Assembly (NCBI GenBank): GCA_016844415.1
Contig: JAENIX010000075.1
Location: 1-5,465 of the forward strand
Length of the DNA: 5,465 bases
From: Actinomycetota bacterium
GTDB taxonomy: Bacteria; Desulfobacterota; Deferrimicrobia; Deferrimicrobiales; Deferrimicrobiaceae
Direction: 5' to 3'
Shown: one piece after another, positions 1 through 5,253 of the stretch
How positions within the stretch are numbered: the stretch's first letter is position 1
Layout: the number at the start of each line of letters is the position of its first letter
Position numbers and translations under genes: made by a program
The notes under the pieces: generated by a model
Databases searched by the model: none
What the model was told of the DNA's origin: nothing
The model's input: the letters and a program-made list of their open reading frames with translations, nothing else

Positions 1-750
1 TCATCGCACTTCTCCGTCAAGGCTCGCGTAGTAGGCTTTCGGCTCCGTGTTCAGCCCCGGCTTCAGGACATGGATCTTGTTCATGCGGCGGAACCGCGCA
101 AGCGGGCTCGCGGCGCTGTTCAGGTCCCCGAAGATCCGGGCCTGGGTCGGGCAGACCTCGACGCATGCCGGCAGCAGGTTCTGCGAGATCCTGTGGTAGC
201 AGAAGGTGCATTTGTCCGCGGTGTGGGTCCCTGGGTGCAGATAGCGCGCGCCGTAGGGGCACGCCTGTATGCAGTACCGGCACCCGACGCACGTCTTGAT
301 GTTGACGAGGACGACCCCGTCTTCCGTCTGGAACGTGGCGCCGACCGGGCAGACCTGGACGCAGGGGGGATTCGCGCACTGGTTGCAGAGCTTCGGCACG
401 AAGAAGCTTCGAAGGATCGAACGGTCCACGGCGCTTTCGGGAACCGCTTCCACGTTCGAGTCGATGGCCTTGACGATCGCCTCTCCGTCCTTCTTTATGA
501 TGTATCGCTCCACCCAGGTCCGGAAGAAGAACGGTTCGCGGGGCACGTCGTTCTCTGTCTTGCACGCTTCCATGCAGCGAGAGCAGCCGATGCACTTGTC
601 CACGGAAACGCCGAACCCGTACCATTTCCCCTTACGCGGAACCTCCTTGGCCAGCGCCTTCGCGGGCAGGATCTTCAGGATTCCCCCGATCGCGCTTCCG
701 GAGATGAGGAACGCCAGGACATCCCTGATGAAATTCCTTCTGCTGTTCAC
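1..750 (-). CDS. Tat-exported periplasmic ferredoxin subunit with four [4Fe-4S] clusters (DmsB/PsrB/HybA/DsrO-like)
   Basis: The product is 249 residues and is probably the electron-transfer subunit of a membrane-bound quinone redox complex on the periplasmic side. A twin-arginine motif (S3-R4-R5-N-F-I-R9) leads a hydrophobic stretch, with a possible AxA cleavage site near A34. Sixteen cysteines form four cluster motifs: C53/56/59/63 (Cx2Cx2Cx3C), C122/125/130/134 (Cx2Cx4Cx3C), C154/157/160/164, and C181/184/196/200 (Cx2Cx11Cx3C). This is the usual four-cluster layout of the family. I chose the GTG at 748-750 because a strong GGAGGTGG lies 4 bases upstream, the Tat motif follows at once, and the GTG overlaps the TGA of the upstream octaheme gene (GTGA), suggesting translational coupling. 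An ATG at 781-783 would add 11 residues but has no Shine-Dalgarno. The stop codon is at the window edge, so the gene is complete but its downstream neighbour is unknown. The family call is firm. The partner, either the NrfD-like protein in this window or another beyond the edge, is inferred. Confidence 0.93.
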   Translation of the reverse strand: MNSRRNFIRDVLAFLISGSAIGGILKILPAKALAKEVPRKGKWYGFGVSVDKCIGCSRCMEACKTENDVPREPFFFRTWVERYIIKKDGEAIVKAIDSNVEAVPESAVDRSILRSFFVPKLCNQCANPPCVQVCPVGATFQTEDGVVLVNIKTCVGCRYCIQACPYGARYLHPGTHTADKCTFCYHRISQNLLPACVEVCPTQARIFGDLNSAASPLARFRRMNKIHVLKPGLNTEPKAYYASLDGEVR

Positions 751-1505
751 TCTTCCACCTCCGGCGAATGCGGATAATGACATTGCCAGCACACATACTT
801 CTCGCCGTGGTTGGCCATGTCGACCTTCGGGGCGTTCTTCGCAAGTCTGTCCTTGGCGTTCTTGCCGTGGCACTTGCCGCAGAATTCCCTGGTCTGCGGC
901 TTCGTGGGCTTGACGCTCCTGGGCGAAATCTTGTGCTGCTGCGGCGCCTGGTGGCAGGTGGTGCACTCCAGCTGGACGTGGTGGGAAACCGCCTTCGTCC
1001 GCGCGATCTCCCCATGGCAGGCCGAGCACTCCTTCGGGGTGGTCGGCGGCTTCGGGTCGTGCGGGTTGTGGCACGTCGAGCAGGCTTTAAGCGGGTTATG
1101 GGCCACCGGGTTGATCTGCGGGAAGCCCCTCGGCCGCGACGGGTTGTACGCGTGGCACAGGGGGCAGAAAGTACGCTCCTTCGGGATGACCGGCTTGACC
1201 TTCTCCGGGTCCTCGGTGTGCGCCTTCGCGGGCCCGTGGCAGGTCTCGCACGACAGATCCTTGTGGTATCCGGTTTTCTTCTTTTCGTAAAGTTTTTCGT
1301 GGCAATCCGCGCAGGCGTGGAACCCGGCGTACTTCACCGGCTTCGCCTGCTCCGTCTTGGTGGACTCGGCCCACTGGAGCTTCACGTCCTTCAAATCCTT
1401 CGGGATCAGCACGATCACGACGAACGCCCCGATTACGGCCAATCCAATGAAAACGATCAGCAGCCTTACCAGGGCATCCGGCATTTTCGACAGGAACTTT
1501 TTCAT
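747..1505 (-). CDS. Membrane-anchored octaheme c-type cytochrome
   Basis: The product is 252 residues with a short basic N-terminus, one hydrophobic segment at about residues 11-34 that looks like an uncleaved signal anchor, and a periplasmic heme domain. Eight CXXCH heme-attachment motifs begin at residues 65, 86, 114, 142, 160, 181, 209 and 239. Non-motif histidines at 63, 81, 96, 136, 149, 175, 176, 191, 233 and 246 are enough for bis-histidine ligation of most hemes. A CHNPHDP segment at 145-151 also occurs in the tetraheme cytochrome of this window. The likely role is to carry electrons between the quinone-interacting complex and periplasmic partners. No catalytic site is evident, and the motif spacing does not let me assign a named family such as NrfA, Hao or OhcA. 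The ATG is preceded by AAGGAGG (1517-1523) at an 11-base spacing. The gene follows a 287-base gap with its own candidate promoter and overlaps the next gene by 4 bases. The multiheme call is secure; its place in the electron chain is inferred. Confidence 0.94.
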   Translation of the reverse strand: MKKFLSKMPDALVRLLIVFIGLAVIGAFVVIVLIPKDLKDVKLQWAESTKTEQAKPVKYAGFHACADCHEKLYEKKKTGYHKDLSCETCHGPAKAHTEDPEKVKPVIPKERTFCPLCHAYNPSRPRGFPQINPVAHNPLKACSTCHNPHDPKPPTTPKECSACHGEIARTKAVSHHVQLECTTCHQAPQQHKISPRSVKPTKPQTREFCGKCHGKNAKDRLAKNAPKVDMANHGEKYVCWQCHYPHSPEVEE

Positions 1506-1515
1506 TGAACGTTAT

Positions 1516-1548
1516 TCCTCCTTATGGCCGTGAAAGAAAAAGGGAGGA
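1516..1548 (-). promoter_or_regulatory. Possible Shine-Dalgarno-sequestering hairpin before the octaheme cytochrome
   Basis: On the minus strand TCCTCCCTT (1540-1548) can pair with AAGGAGGA (1516-1523), with one bulged C and a 16-base loop. The right-hand arm contains the whole AAGGAGG ribosome-binding site of the octaheme gene. Folding would hide that site and could make translation depend on an RNA-binding factor or on upstream events. This is base complementarity seen by eye; stability was not computed. Confidence 0.3.
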
Positions 1549-1658
1549 TCGGACGGAAATCGCCGAATGCGCGGAAATACCCTCGATGCACGCCGGCAAT
1601 ATGCAATCCCTTCGTCCTGCCGCCCCCCGCGGCTCCCCGGACGTTTACCGTCAGGGAC

Positions 1659-1675
1659 CGATCCGTCCCGGATCG
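1659..1675 (-). other. Small stem-loop in the leader of the octaheme cytochrome gene
   Basis: Perfect 6-bp arms (CGATCC and GGATCG) enclose a 5-base loop. The element sits about 25 bases downstream of the predicted transcription start of the candidate promoter at 1707-1735, and so inside the presumed leader RNA. No T-run follows it on the minus strand, so it is not an intrinsic terminator. It may be an RNA-stability or processing element, or it may be chance in GC-rich DNA. Confidence 0.3.
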
Positions 1676-1706
1676 ACCCGACCGGCGCCAGCCCGAAATG
1701 CCTGGA

Positions 1707-1735
1707 ATGTTAACCGGAACCCCTCGCAATGTCAA
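1707..1735 (-). promoter_or_regulatory. Candidate sigma-70-type promoter for the octaheme cytochrome and second ferredoxin
   Basis: Reading the minus strand, a perfect -35 hexamer TTGACA (1730-1735) is followed by a 17-base spacer and TAACAT (1707-1712), which matches 4 of 6 positions of the TATAAT -10 box. Transcription would start near 1700 and give a leader of nearly 200 bases before the ATG at 1505. The site lies in the only long gap of the block, between the NrfD-like and octaheme genes. It would allow the last two genes to be expressed apart from the first three. The spacing and -35 match are direct observations; activity is inferred. Confidence 0.5.
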
Positions 1736-1758
1736 CGAAACACGACACGAAACACGAC
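1735..1758 (-). repeat. Perfect tandem duplication of a 12-bp unit abutting the -35 box
   Basis: GTCGTGTTTCGT occurs twice, head to tail with no spacer, on the minus strand (1747-1758, then 1735-1746). The last T of the second copy is the first T of the TTGACA -35 hexamer. Copies 12 bp apart lie roughly one helical turn from each other. Direct repeats centred near -46 are where a class II type activator, such as an OmpR-family dimer, commonly binds. The duplication is certain; the operator role is inferred. Confidence 0.55.
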
Positions 1759-1760
1759 TC

Positions 1761-1773
1761 TCCCGGTCCGGGA
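1761..1773. repeat. Short palindrome just downstream of the NrfD-like gene
   Basis: TCCCGG and CCGGGA flank a single central base, giving a 13-bp inverted repeat 19 bases past the stop codon of the NrfD-like gene and 2 bases beyond the 12-bp tandem repeat. A 1-base loop cannot form a normal RNA hairpin and no T-run follows, so it is not a terminator. It is more plausible as a protein-binding DNA palindrome belonging to the same control region, or as chance. Confidence 0.3.
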
Positions 1774-1792
1774 TCGTCACCATCCGTGCGCA

Positions 1793-3079
1793 TCATTTCC
1801 CCGCGTCGGCTGAAACCCGCTCCGGCCTCTGGACGATGAACATCTGGTCGGCGATGACCGGCGTCGTGCCGTCTTCCCCCACGTGGAAATCGCCGTTCAG
1901 GATCGGTATGGCAACCCGCAGGAGCATCGTGTATACGAAAAGCCCCGTGGCCCAGATTCCAAGCGACACCAGGAACTCGATCCCTGTGGGGGAATAGTCG
2001 TAGATCTCCCCAAGCACATCCGGCGCCAGCCCGGGGATCACGAGCCCCATCCCCTTTTCGATGTAGACGCCGAAGAATATGAGGACGCACCCGATGTTCA
2101 GAGTGACGAAGTTCTCCCTCGTCTGAGGGATGAGGAAGAGAAGGAAAGCGGTCACGTTGAAGATCATCGCGGTCCAGATGTACGGCACGAGCGTCGCGTG
2201 CCCGTGCAGCCCCTGGAAGAGGTACTGCATCGGGGCGAGGTGGATCGTGTTCGAGTAGTACTCCTTGAACACCTCCGCGCCCAGCAGGAACAGATTGAGG
2301 AACATCGAATAGGCGATGAGCTCGGCGACCTTGAAGATCGCCTCGTCTTTTATCTCGGTTTTCGTGTACTTCCGGATCACCTGGAAGAGCATGATCATGA
2401 AAGCGGGCCCGGAACAGAACGCCGAAGCCAGGAACCGGGGCGCCAGGATCGACGCGTTCCAGAACGGGCGCGCGGCCAACCCGTTGTAGAGGAACGCCGT
2501 CACCGTGTGGATGGAGATGGCTGCGGGGATCGAAAACAGCAGCAGCGGCGTCGTGAAGGACTTGTTCGGCTCCCGGCGGTGGTAGAGGTTATAGAGAATA
2601 TAGACCGAGATCACCAGGTTCAGGACCAGGTAGAGGTTCAGGACGACCACGTCCCAGGCCAGGAGCGACTGCGGAAAGTTCAGGATCCCGATCTTCGGGA
2701 TCAGGTGCCAGAACCGCTCGGGCCTTCCTATGTCGACCGTGACGAACATCAGGCACATGATCATCGCGGAAACCGCCAGCATCTCGCCCAGGACGGCTAT
2801 TTCCTTGATCGGCTTCCAGTGGTAAACGTAGGCGGGGATGATGAGAAGGACCGCGGCGGCCGCGACGCCGACGAGGAAGGTGAAGTTGGAGATGTAGAAC
2901 CCCCATGACACCTGGTCCCGCATCGCGGTGACGATCAGCCCGGCCTGGAGTTGGTGCGCGTAGGCGAAAGCGCCGACCGCCATCAGGCCCAGGAGGGAAA
3001 AAACCCAGGCATAGTACGCCTTGCTCCCCCGGAAGACGAGGACAAGCGTCCCCTTGAAAAATTCCCAGATCATTTTCAT
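1793..3079 (-). CDS. NrfD/PsrC/DsrP-family integral membrane quinone-interacting subunit
   Basis: The product is 428 residues and mostly hydrophobic, with about ten predicted membrane helices near residues 22-42, 57-85, 94-116, 138-165, 176-200, 214-236, 249-270, 296-318, 328-349 and 367-391. This matches the ten-helix DsrP/HmcC-like branch rather than the eight-helix PsrC branch. Family-type features visible are a DIGRPERFWHL stretch (116-126) after the third helix and a conserved-looking HTVTAFLYNG segment (191-200) followed by RPFWN. Members of this family oxidise or reduce menaquinol in the membrane and pass electrons to a bound four-cluster ferredoxin. Here such a gene sits 17 bases upstream. 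The first ATG (3077-3079) follows GGGGGA at a good spacing; a second ATG two codons later is possible. The soluble C-terminal tail from about 395 is short and carries no cofactor motif. Homologues are often annotated DsrP, but no dsrMK is visible, so I give no symbol. Confidence 0.93.
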   Translation of the reverse strand: MKMIWEFFKGTLVLVFRGSKAYYAWVFSLLGLMAVGAFAYAHQLQAGLIVTAMRDQVSWGFYISNFTFLVGVAAAAVLLIIPAYVYHWKPIKEIAVLGEMLAVSAMIMCLMFVTVDIGRPERFWHLIPKIGILNFPQSLLAWDVVVLNLYLVLNLVISVYILYNLYHRREPNKSFTTPLLLFSIPAAISIHTVTAFLYNGLAARPFWNASILAPRFLASAFCSGPAFMIMLFQVIRKYTKTEIKDEAIFKVAELIAYSMFLNLFLLGAEVFKEYYSNTIHLAPMQYLFQGLHGHATLVPYIWTAMIFNVTAFLLFLIPQTRENFVTLNIGCVLIFFGVYIEKGMGLVIPGLAPDVLGEIYDYSPTGIEFLVSLGIWATGLFVYTMLLRVAIPILNGDFHVGEDGTTPVIADQMFIVQRPERVSADAGK

Positions 3080-3096
3080 CGTCTATCCCCCGACCG

Positions 3097-4023
3097 CTAC
3101 GTCGCGTAGAAATAATAGAACTTCGGCTGGGTGTTCAGATCTTCCTTGAAAATGAACACCCGCTTGTTCTCGATGATGTACCGGATCTCGCTGTCGGGAT
3201 CCAGCAGGTTCCCGAACTTCCGCGCGCCGACCGGGCAAACCTCGACGCACGCCGTGTAACGGCCCGACGGCTCCCGGACGCGCTGTATGCAGAAGGTGCA
3301 CTTCTCCACCACCCCGACGGGCCGCGGACGGTTTCCCAGGTAGTGCGTGTCGGTATTGAGATCGGCAGCCGGCAGCCCCGCCTTCTTCCAGTTGAAATGC
3401 CGCGCTCCGTAGGGGCAGGCCGCCATGCAGTAGCGGCAGCCGATGCACCAGTTGTAGTCCACCACCACGATCCCGTCCTTCTCGGTCCAGGTGGCCTGGA
3501 CCGGGCATACCTTCGTGCACGGCGGGTTCTTGCACTGGTGGCATTGCACGGGCATGTAAAAGCGGCCTGGCTCCGGGACCTTCGCCGGATTGTAATAGTG
3601 CTCGGCCTCCTCCAGGTACACCCCCTTCTCCTTGTTCAACTGAAGGACCCGGATCCAGTGGATCTGCGGGTCGCGGGACTGGTTGTTCTCCCGGACGCAG
3701 CCGTAGACGCAGCGGCGGCACCCGATGCAGCGTGAAAGGTCCAGCGCATACCCGAACAGGACGCCCTCGACGGGAGGGGTCGCCTTTACCTTCACGGCCT
3801 TGCCGAACTGCGCGCTGTACTCCTTCTCCAGCCGGGCGAGGACCTTCTGCAGGTCTTCCTTGCCAAGCTCCCTGAAATTCTTCTGGAAGAACGCCTCCCA
3901 CACGGATGCGGGCGAGTCTTTCGCAGGCAGGGCAAGGGCCCCGATTCCGGCGGCCAGCCCTTTCAGCGCCTTCCGGCGGGAAAGGCGGAGTATTCGCTTA
4001 TCGCGTGCTTCCTTGTCCGACAT
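3097..4023 (-). CDS. Tat-exported ferredoxin subunit with four [4Fe-4S] clusters and a helical N-terminal extension (DsrO/HmcB-like)
   Basis: The product is 308 residues. A twin-arginine signal (S15-R16-R17-K-A-L20-K21) precedes a hydrophobic stretch, so the folded protein should be exported to the periplasm. Residues about 41-80 form a charged, probably helical segment before the ferredoxin fold. Cysteine sets are C99/102/105/109, C161/164/169/173, C193/196/199/203 and C242/245/259/263 (the last Cx2Cx13Cx3C), giving sites for four [4Fe-4S] clusters. The CIGCRYCMAACPYGARHFNW stretch (193-212) resembles the ferredoxin parts of complexes that pair with NrfD-like proteins. The gene sits 45 bases after the tetraheme cytochrome gene and 17 bases before the NrfD-like gene, so it is probably that protein's direct electron partner. 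AGGAGA lies 7 bases before the ATG. It is not a recent copy of the other ferredoxin here: it is 59 residues longer, and the inserts between clusters differ. Confidence 0.93.
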   Translation of the reverse strand: MSDKEARDKRILRLSRRKALKGLAAGIGALALPAKDSPASVWEAFFQKNFRELGKEDLQKVLARLEKEYSAQFGKAVKVKATPPVEGVLFGYALDLSRCIGCRRCVYGCVRENNQSRDPQIHWIRVLQLNKEKGVYLEEAEHYYNPAKVPEPGRFYMPVQCHQCKNPPCTKVCPVQATWTEKDGIVVVDYNWCIGCRYCMAACPYGARHFNWKKAGLPAADLNTDTHYLGNRPRPVGVVEKCTFCIQRVREPSGRYTACVEVCPVGARKFGNLLDPDSEIRYIIENKRVFIFKEDLNTQPKFYYFYAT

Positions 4024-4038
4024 TCTGTTCTCTCCTGG

Positions 4039-4058
4039 CGGCGCATCGTGAAGCGCCG
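4039..4058 (-). other. Intercistronic stem-loop between the tetraheme cytochrome and ferredoxin genes
   Basis: A perfect 6-bp GC-only stem (CGGCGC with GCGCCG) and an 8-base loop lie in the 45-base gap. The stem ends 3 bases before the AGGAGA ribosome-binding site of the ferredoxin gene. No T-run follows, so this is not an intrinsic terminator. Placement between cistrons suggests RNA processing, differential stability or tuning of translation, but it is short enough to be chance in GC-rich sequence. Confidence 0.4.
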
Positions 4059-4068
4059 GTGAATATTG

Positions 4069-4617
4069 TCAGCGGACGTCCTCCGGGCGGACCGGAGGCG
4101 GCATAGGCGAAAGCGGCTTGAACCTCGGGTCGTGCGGGTTGTGGCAGTGCGCGCAAAGGAGGTAAGACTTCTTTCCGTTCCATTCGCCGGACCGCTGTCC
4201 GTGGACCCCCACCTTCCAGTCGCGGAACTTGTCGCCGTGGCACTGCCCGCAGAGCCGGTACGACTCCGAGAAGCTGATCTTCTCGCCGGAAACCAACCGG
4301 AGCTTGTCCCGGTTGGCGGTGTCGTGGCAGTCCAGGCACCAGCGCTGCCCCTGGGCGTGGTTCAGAACGATGCCGGTGTGCTCGTCCTTCAGGACCCTTC
4401 GCGCCGTGTTCGGCTTTATCTCCTTGTGGCACTCGGAGCAGGGGAAGATCCCCGGCGTGAACGGCGGAGGGGGAACCGGAAACTGCAGGGATGCCGCCTC
4501 TTCCTTGCGGGGTTTCGACTCCTCCGCCCTAAGGCCAGCCAAGGCCGGGGTGGCCGGGAGGAAATGCAGAGCAATCCCCGCGAGGAGGAAAAGACAGCTG
4601 CAGCGTAGATTTCTCAT
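4069..4617 (-). CDS. Secreted periplasmic tetraheme cytochrome c
   Basis: The product is 182 residues. A Sec signal peptide spans residues 1-27, with a PALA cleavage context before G28. Four CXXCH motifs begin at residues 60, 94, 123 and 155. Non-motif histidines H80, H87, H139 and H162 match the heme number, which suggests bis-histidine coordination typical of electron carriers. Proline-rich stretches flank the heme domain (48-55 and 171-178). A CHNPHDP segment (158-164) is shared with the octaheme cytochrome. As first gene of the redox block, ahead of the ferredoxin and NrfD-like genes, it occupies the position DsrJ holds in DsrJOP, but DsrJ has three hemes, so this is a positional analogy only. 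The ATG is supported by the signal peptide; the upstream GGGGG is a weak ribosome-binding site. The 72-base gap before it contains a GATCGGG direct repeat (4668-4684) and a T6 run, but no promoter or terminator I can defend, so read-through from the ferritin-like gene is possible. Confidence 0.92.
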   Translation of the reverse strand: MRNLRCSCLFLLAGIALHFLPATPALAGLRAEESKPRKEEAASLQFPVPPPPFTPGIFPCSECHKEIKPNTARRVLKDEHTGIVLNHAQGQRWCLDCHDTANRDKLRLVSGEKISFSESYRLCGQCHGDKFRDWKVGVHGQRSGEWNGKKSYLLCAHCHNPHDPRFKPLSPMPPPVRPEDVR

Positions 4618-4689
4618 TGGGCCCCCGATGAAGAGATGAAAAAAGGAACCATGACGAAAGGGAACCGCCCCCCGATCCCCGATCGCCCG

Positions 4690-5202
4690 CTACTCCCCCA
4701 TCCGGAGGCCCGTGGCCTCCAGGTAATCCAGGTATTCGTAAACCACCTCGAAATGTCCCTGTTCCTCCGCCGAAAGAAGCCGGAAGAACTTCCTCTCCAT
4801 GGAGTGGGATGCATTCTCCGCCATCCTCCGGTACATCTCCCTTCCTTCCGCCTCGAAGCCCAGGGCTTTCCGCATGGCGGCCGCCGCGTCCCCCGTGATC
4901 ACCTTCTCCTTGCGGAGCCTGCTGGTTTCCCGCTTGAACATCCGCATTCTCGCCTCGCCGGGCGCGGTGGACACCGCGGGGAACCTGCCGTCCTTTTCCA
5001 GTTTCCGTGATATGGCCATTATGTCCTGGCAATGCCTGTCTTCCAGGACGGCGAGGAGCTCGAACAACTGCCTTGCGAACGCATCCGTGCTCTTCGCGGC
5101 GGAGGCGGCGAAAAACTTCTTGCCCTGTTTCTCGAACCGGAGCGCCCGGGTCAGCGCGCTCGACGCGTCCTTCTTTCCTTTTCCGGGAATGGCTTTCGGC
5201 AT
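4690..5202 (-). CDS. Ferritin-like diiron protein, rubrerythrin type without a rubredoxin domain
   Basis: The product is 170 residues, soluble and alpha-helical with no signal peptide. Two half-repeats carry matching iron-ligand patterns: E24 in an EKQGKKFF helix with E54-x-x-H57, and E117 in an EAEGREMY helix with E147-x-x-H150. These are the expected ligands of a four-helix-bundle diiron site. Rubrerythrins typically reduce hydrogen peroxide or handle iron under oxidative stress. The C-terminal CxxC pair of a rubredoxin domain is absent, and the only cysteine is C58, so electrons must come from a separate donor. Several rubrerythrin-like families lack that domain, so this need not be a truncation. 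Two upstream elements matter: a nine-base G run acting as Shine-Dalgarno, 7 bases before the ATG, and a Fur/PerR-like box at 5236-5253. It lies between typA and the cytochrome block, and a functional link to either is not shown. The peroxidase activity itself is inferred. Confidence 0.88.
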   Translation of the reverse strand: MPKAIPGKGKKDASSALTRALRFEKQGKKFFAASAAKSTDAFARQLFELLAVLEDRHCQDIMAISRKLEKDGRFPAVSTAPGEARMRMFKRETSRLRKEKVITGDAAAAMRKALGFEAEGREMYRRMAENASHSMERKFFRLLSAEEQGHFEVVYEYLDYLEATGLRMGE

Positions 5203-5209
5203 CCAGCTT

Positions 5210-5218
5210 CCCCCCCCC
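5210..5218 (-). repeat. Nine-base poly-G tract forming the ribosome-binding region of the ferritin-like gene
   Basis: Nine consecutive G residues on the minus strand end 7 bases before the ATG and are the only Shine-Dalgarno-like sequence there. Homopolymers of this length can slip during replication, and a length change here would alter ribosome-binding strength and spacing. They are also prone to sequencing error. The tract is certain if the read is correct; a regulatory effect is inferred. Confidence 0.5.
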
Positions 5219-5235
5219 GCTTCATTTCCAAAAAA

Positions 5236-5253
5236 CTATTATCATAATTATCG
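5236..5253 (-). promoter_or_regulatory. Fur/PerR-like operator and probable -10 region upstream of the ferritin-like gene
   Basis: In otherwise GC-rich DNA, this AT-rich stretch reads CGATAATTATGATAATAG on the minus strand. Against the 19-bp Fur consensus GATAATGATAATCATTATC I count 13 matches, continuing one or two bases past the listed end. The 15-mer CGATAATTATGATAA matches 11 of 14 informative positions of both the Fur 7-1-7 pattern and the PerR pattern. TATGAT at 5241-5246 is a 5-of-6 match to a -10 box, so a bound repressor would block RNA polymerase. No good -35 box was found at 16-18 bases upstream. The box is 34 bases from the ATG of an iron and peroxide type gene, which supports the reading. 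Confidence 0.42.

Noticed and set aside
751..1074. N-terminal extension of the second ferredoxin by 108 residues in the same open frame
   Set aside because: It overlaps the octaheme cytochrome, has Arg/Gln-rich shadow composition and lacks a Shine-Dalgarno. The GTG at 748-750 has a strong one, directly followed by the Tat motif.
768..1508. Plus-strand open frame opposite the octaheme cytochrome
   Set aside because: It is an Arg/Leu/Val-rich shadow frame; the opposite strand carries eight CXXCH motifs and is plainly coding.
1502..1783. Possible 93-residue gene on the minus strand in the long gap
   Set aside because: It has no ribosome-binding site, an Arg/Gly-rich composition typical of non-coding GC-rich DNA, and no recognisable motif. 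It covers the candidate promoter and runs into the start of the cytochrome gene.
1883..2908. Long plus-strand open frame of 341 codons opposite the NrfD-like gene
   Set aside because: It is rich in Asp, Glu, Arg and His as expected for the antisense of hydrophobic codons, and is the mirror of a clearly real membrane protein gene.
3097..4023. Recent tandem duplication of the two ferredoxin genes
   Set aside because: The proteins differ in length (308 and 249), in signal region, in inter-cluster inserts and in spacing of the fourth cluster motif, so any shared origin is old.
1..4617. A complete DsrMKJOP, alternative complex III or polysulfide or nitrite reductase operon
   Set aside because: No DsrM/DsrK, ActB-type fusion, molybdopterin subunit or NrfA-like catalytic heme motif is present in the window.
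4630..4689. Terminator or G-quadruplex between the ferritin-like and tetraheme genes
   Set aside because: The GGTTCC copies are direct rather than inverted, so no stem precedes the T6 run. The G runs give only three good tracts of three or more, too few for a convincing three-layer quadruplex.
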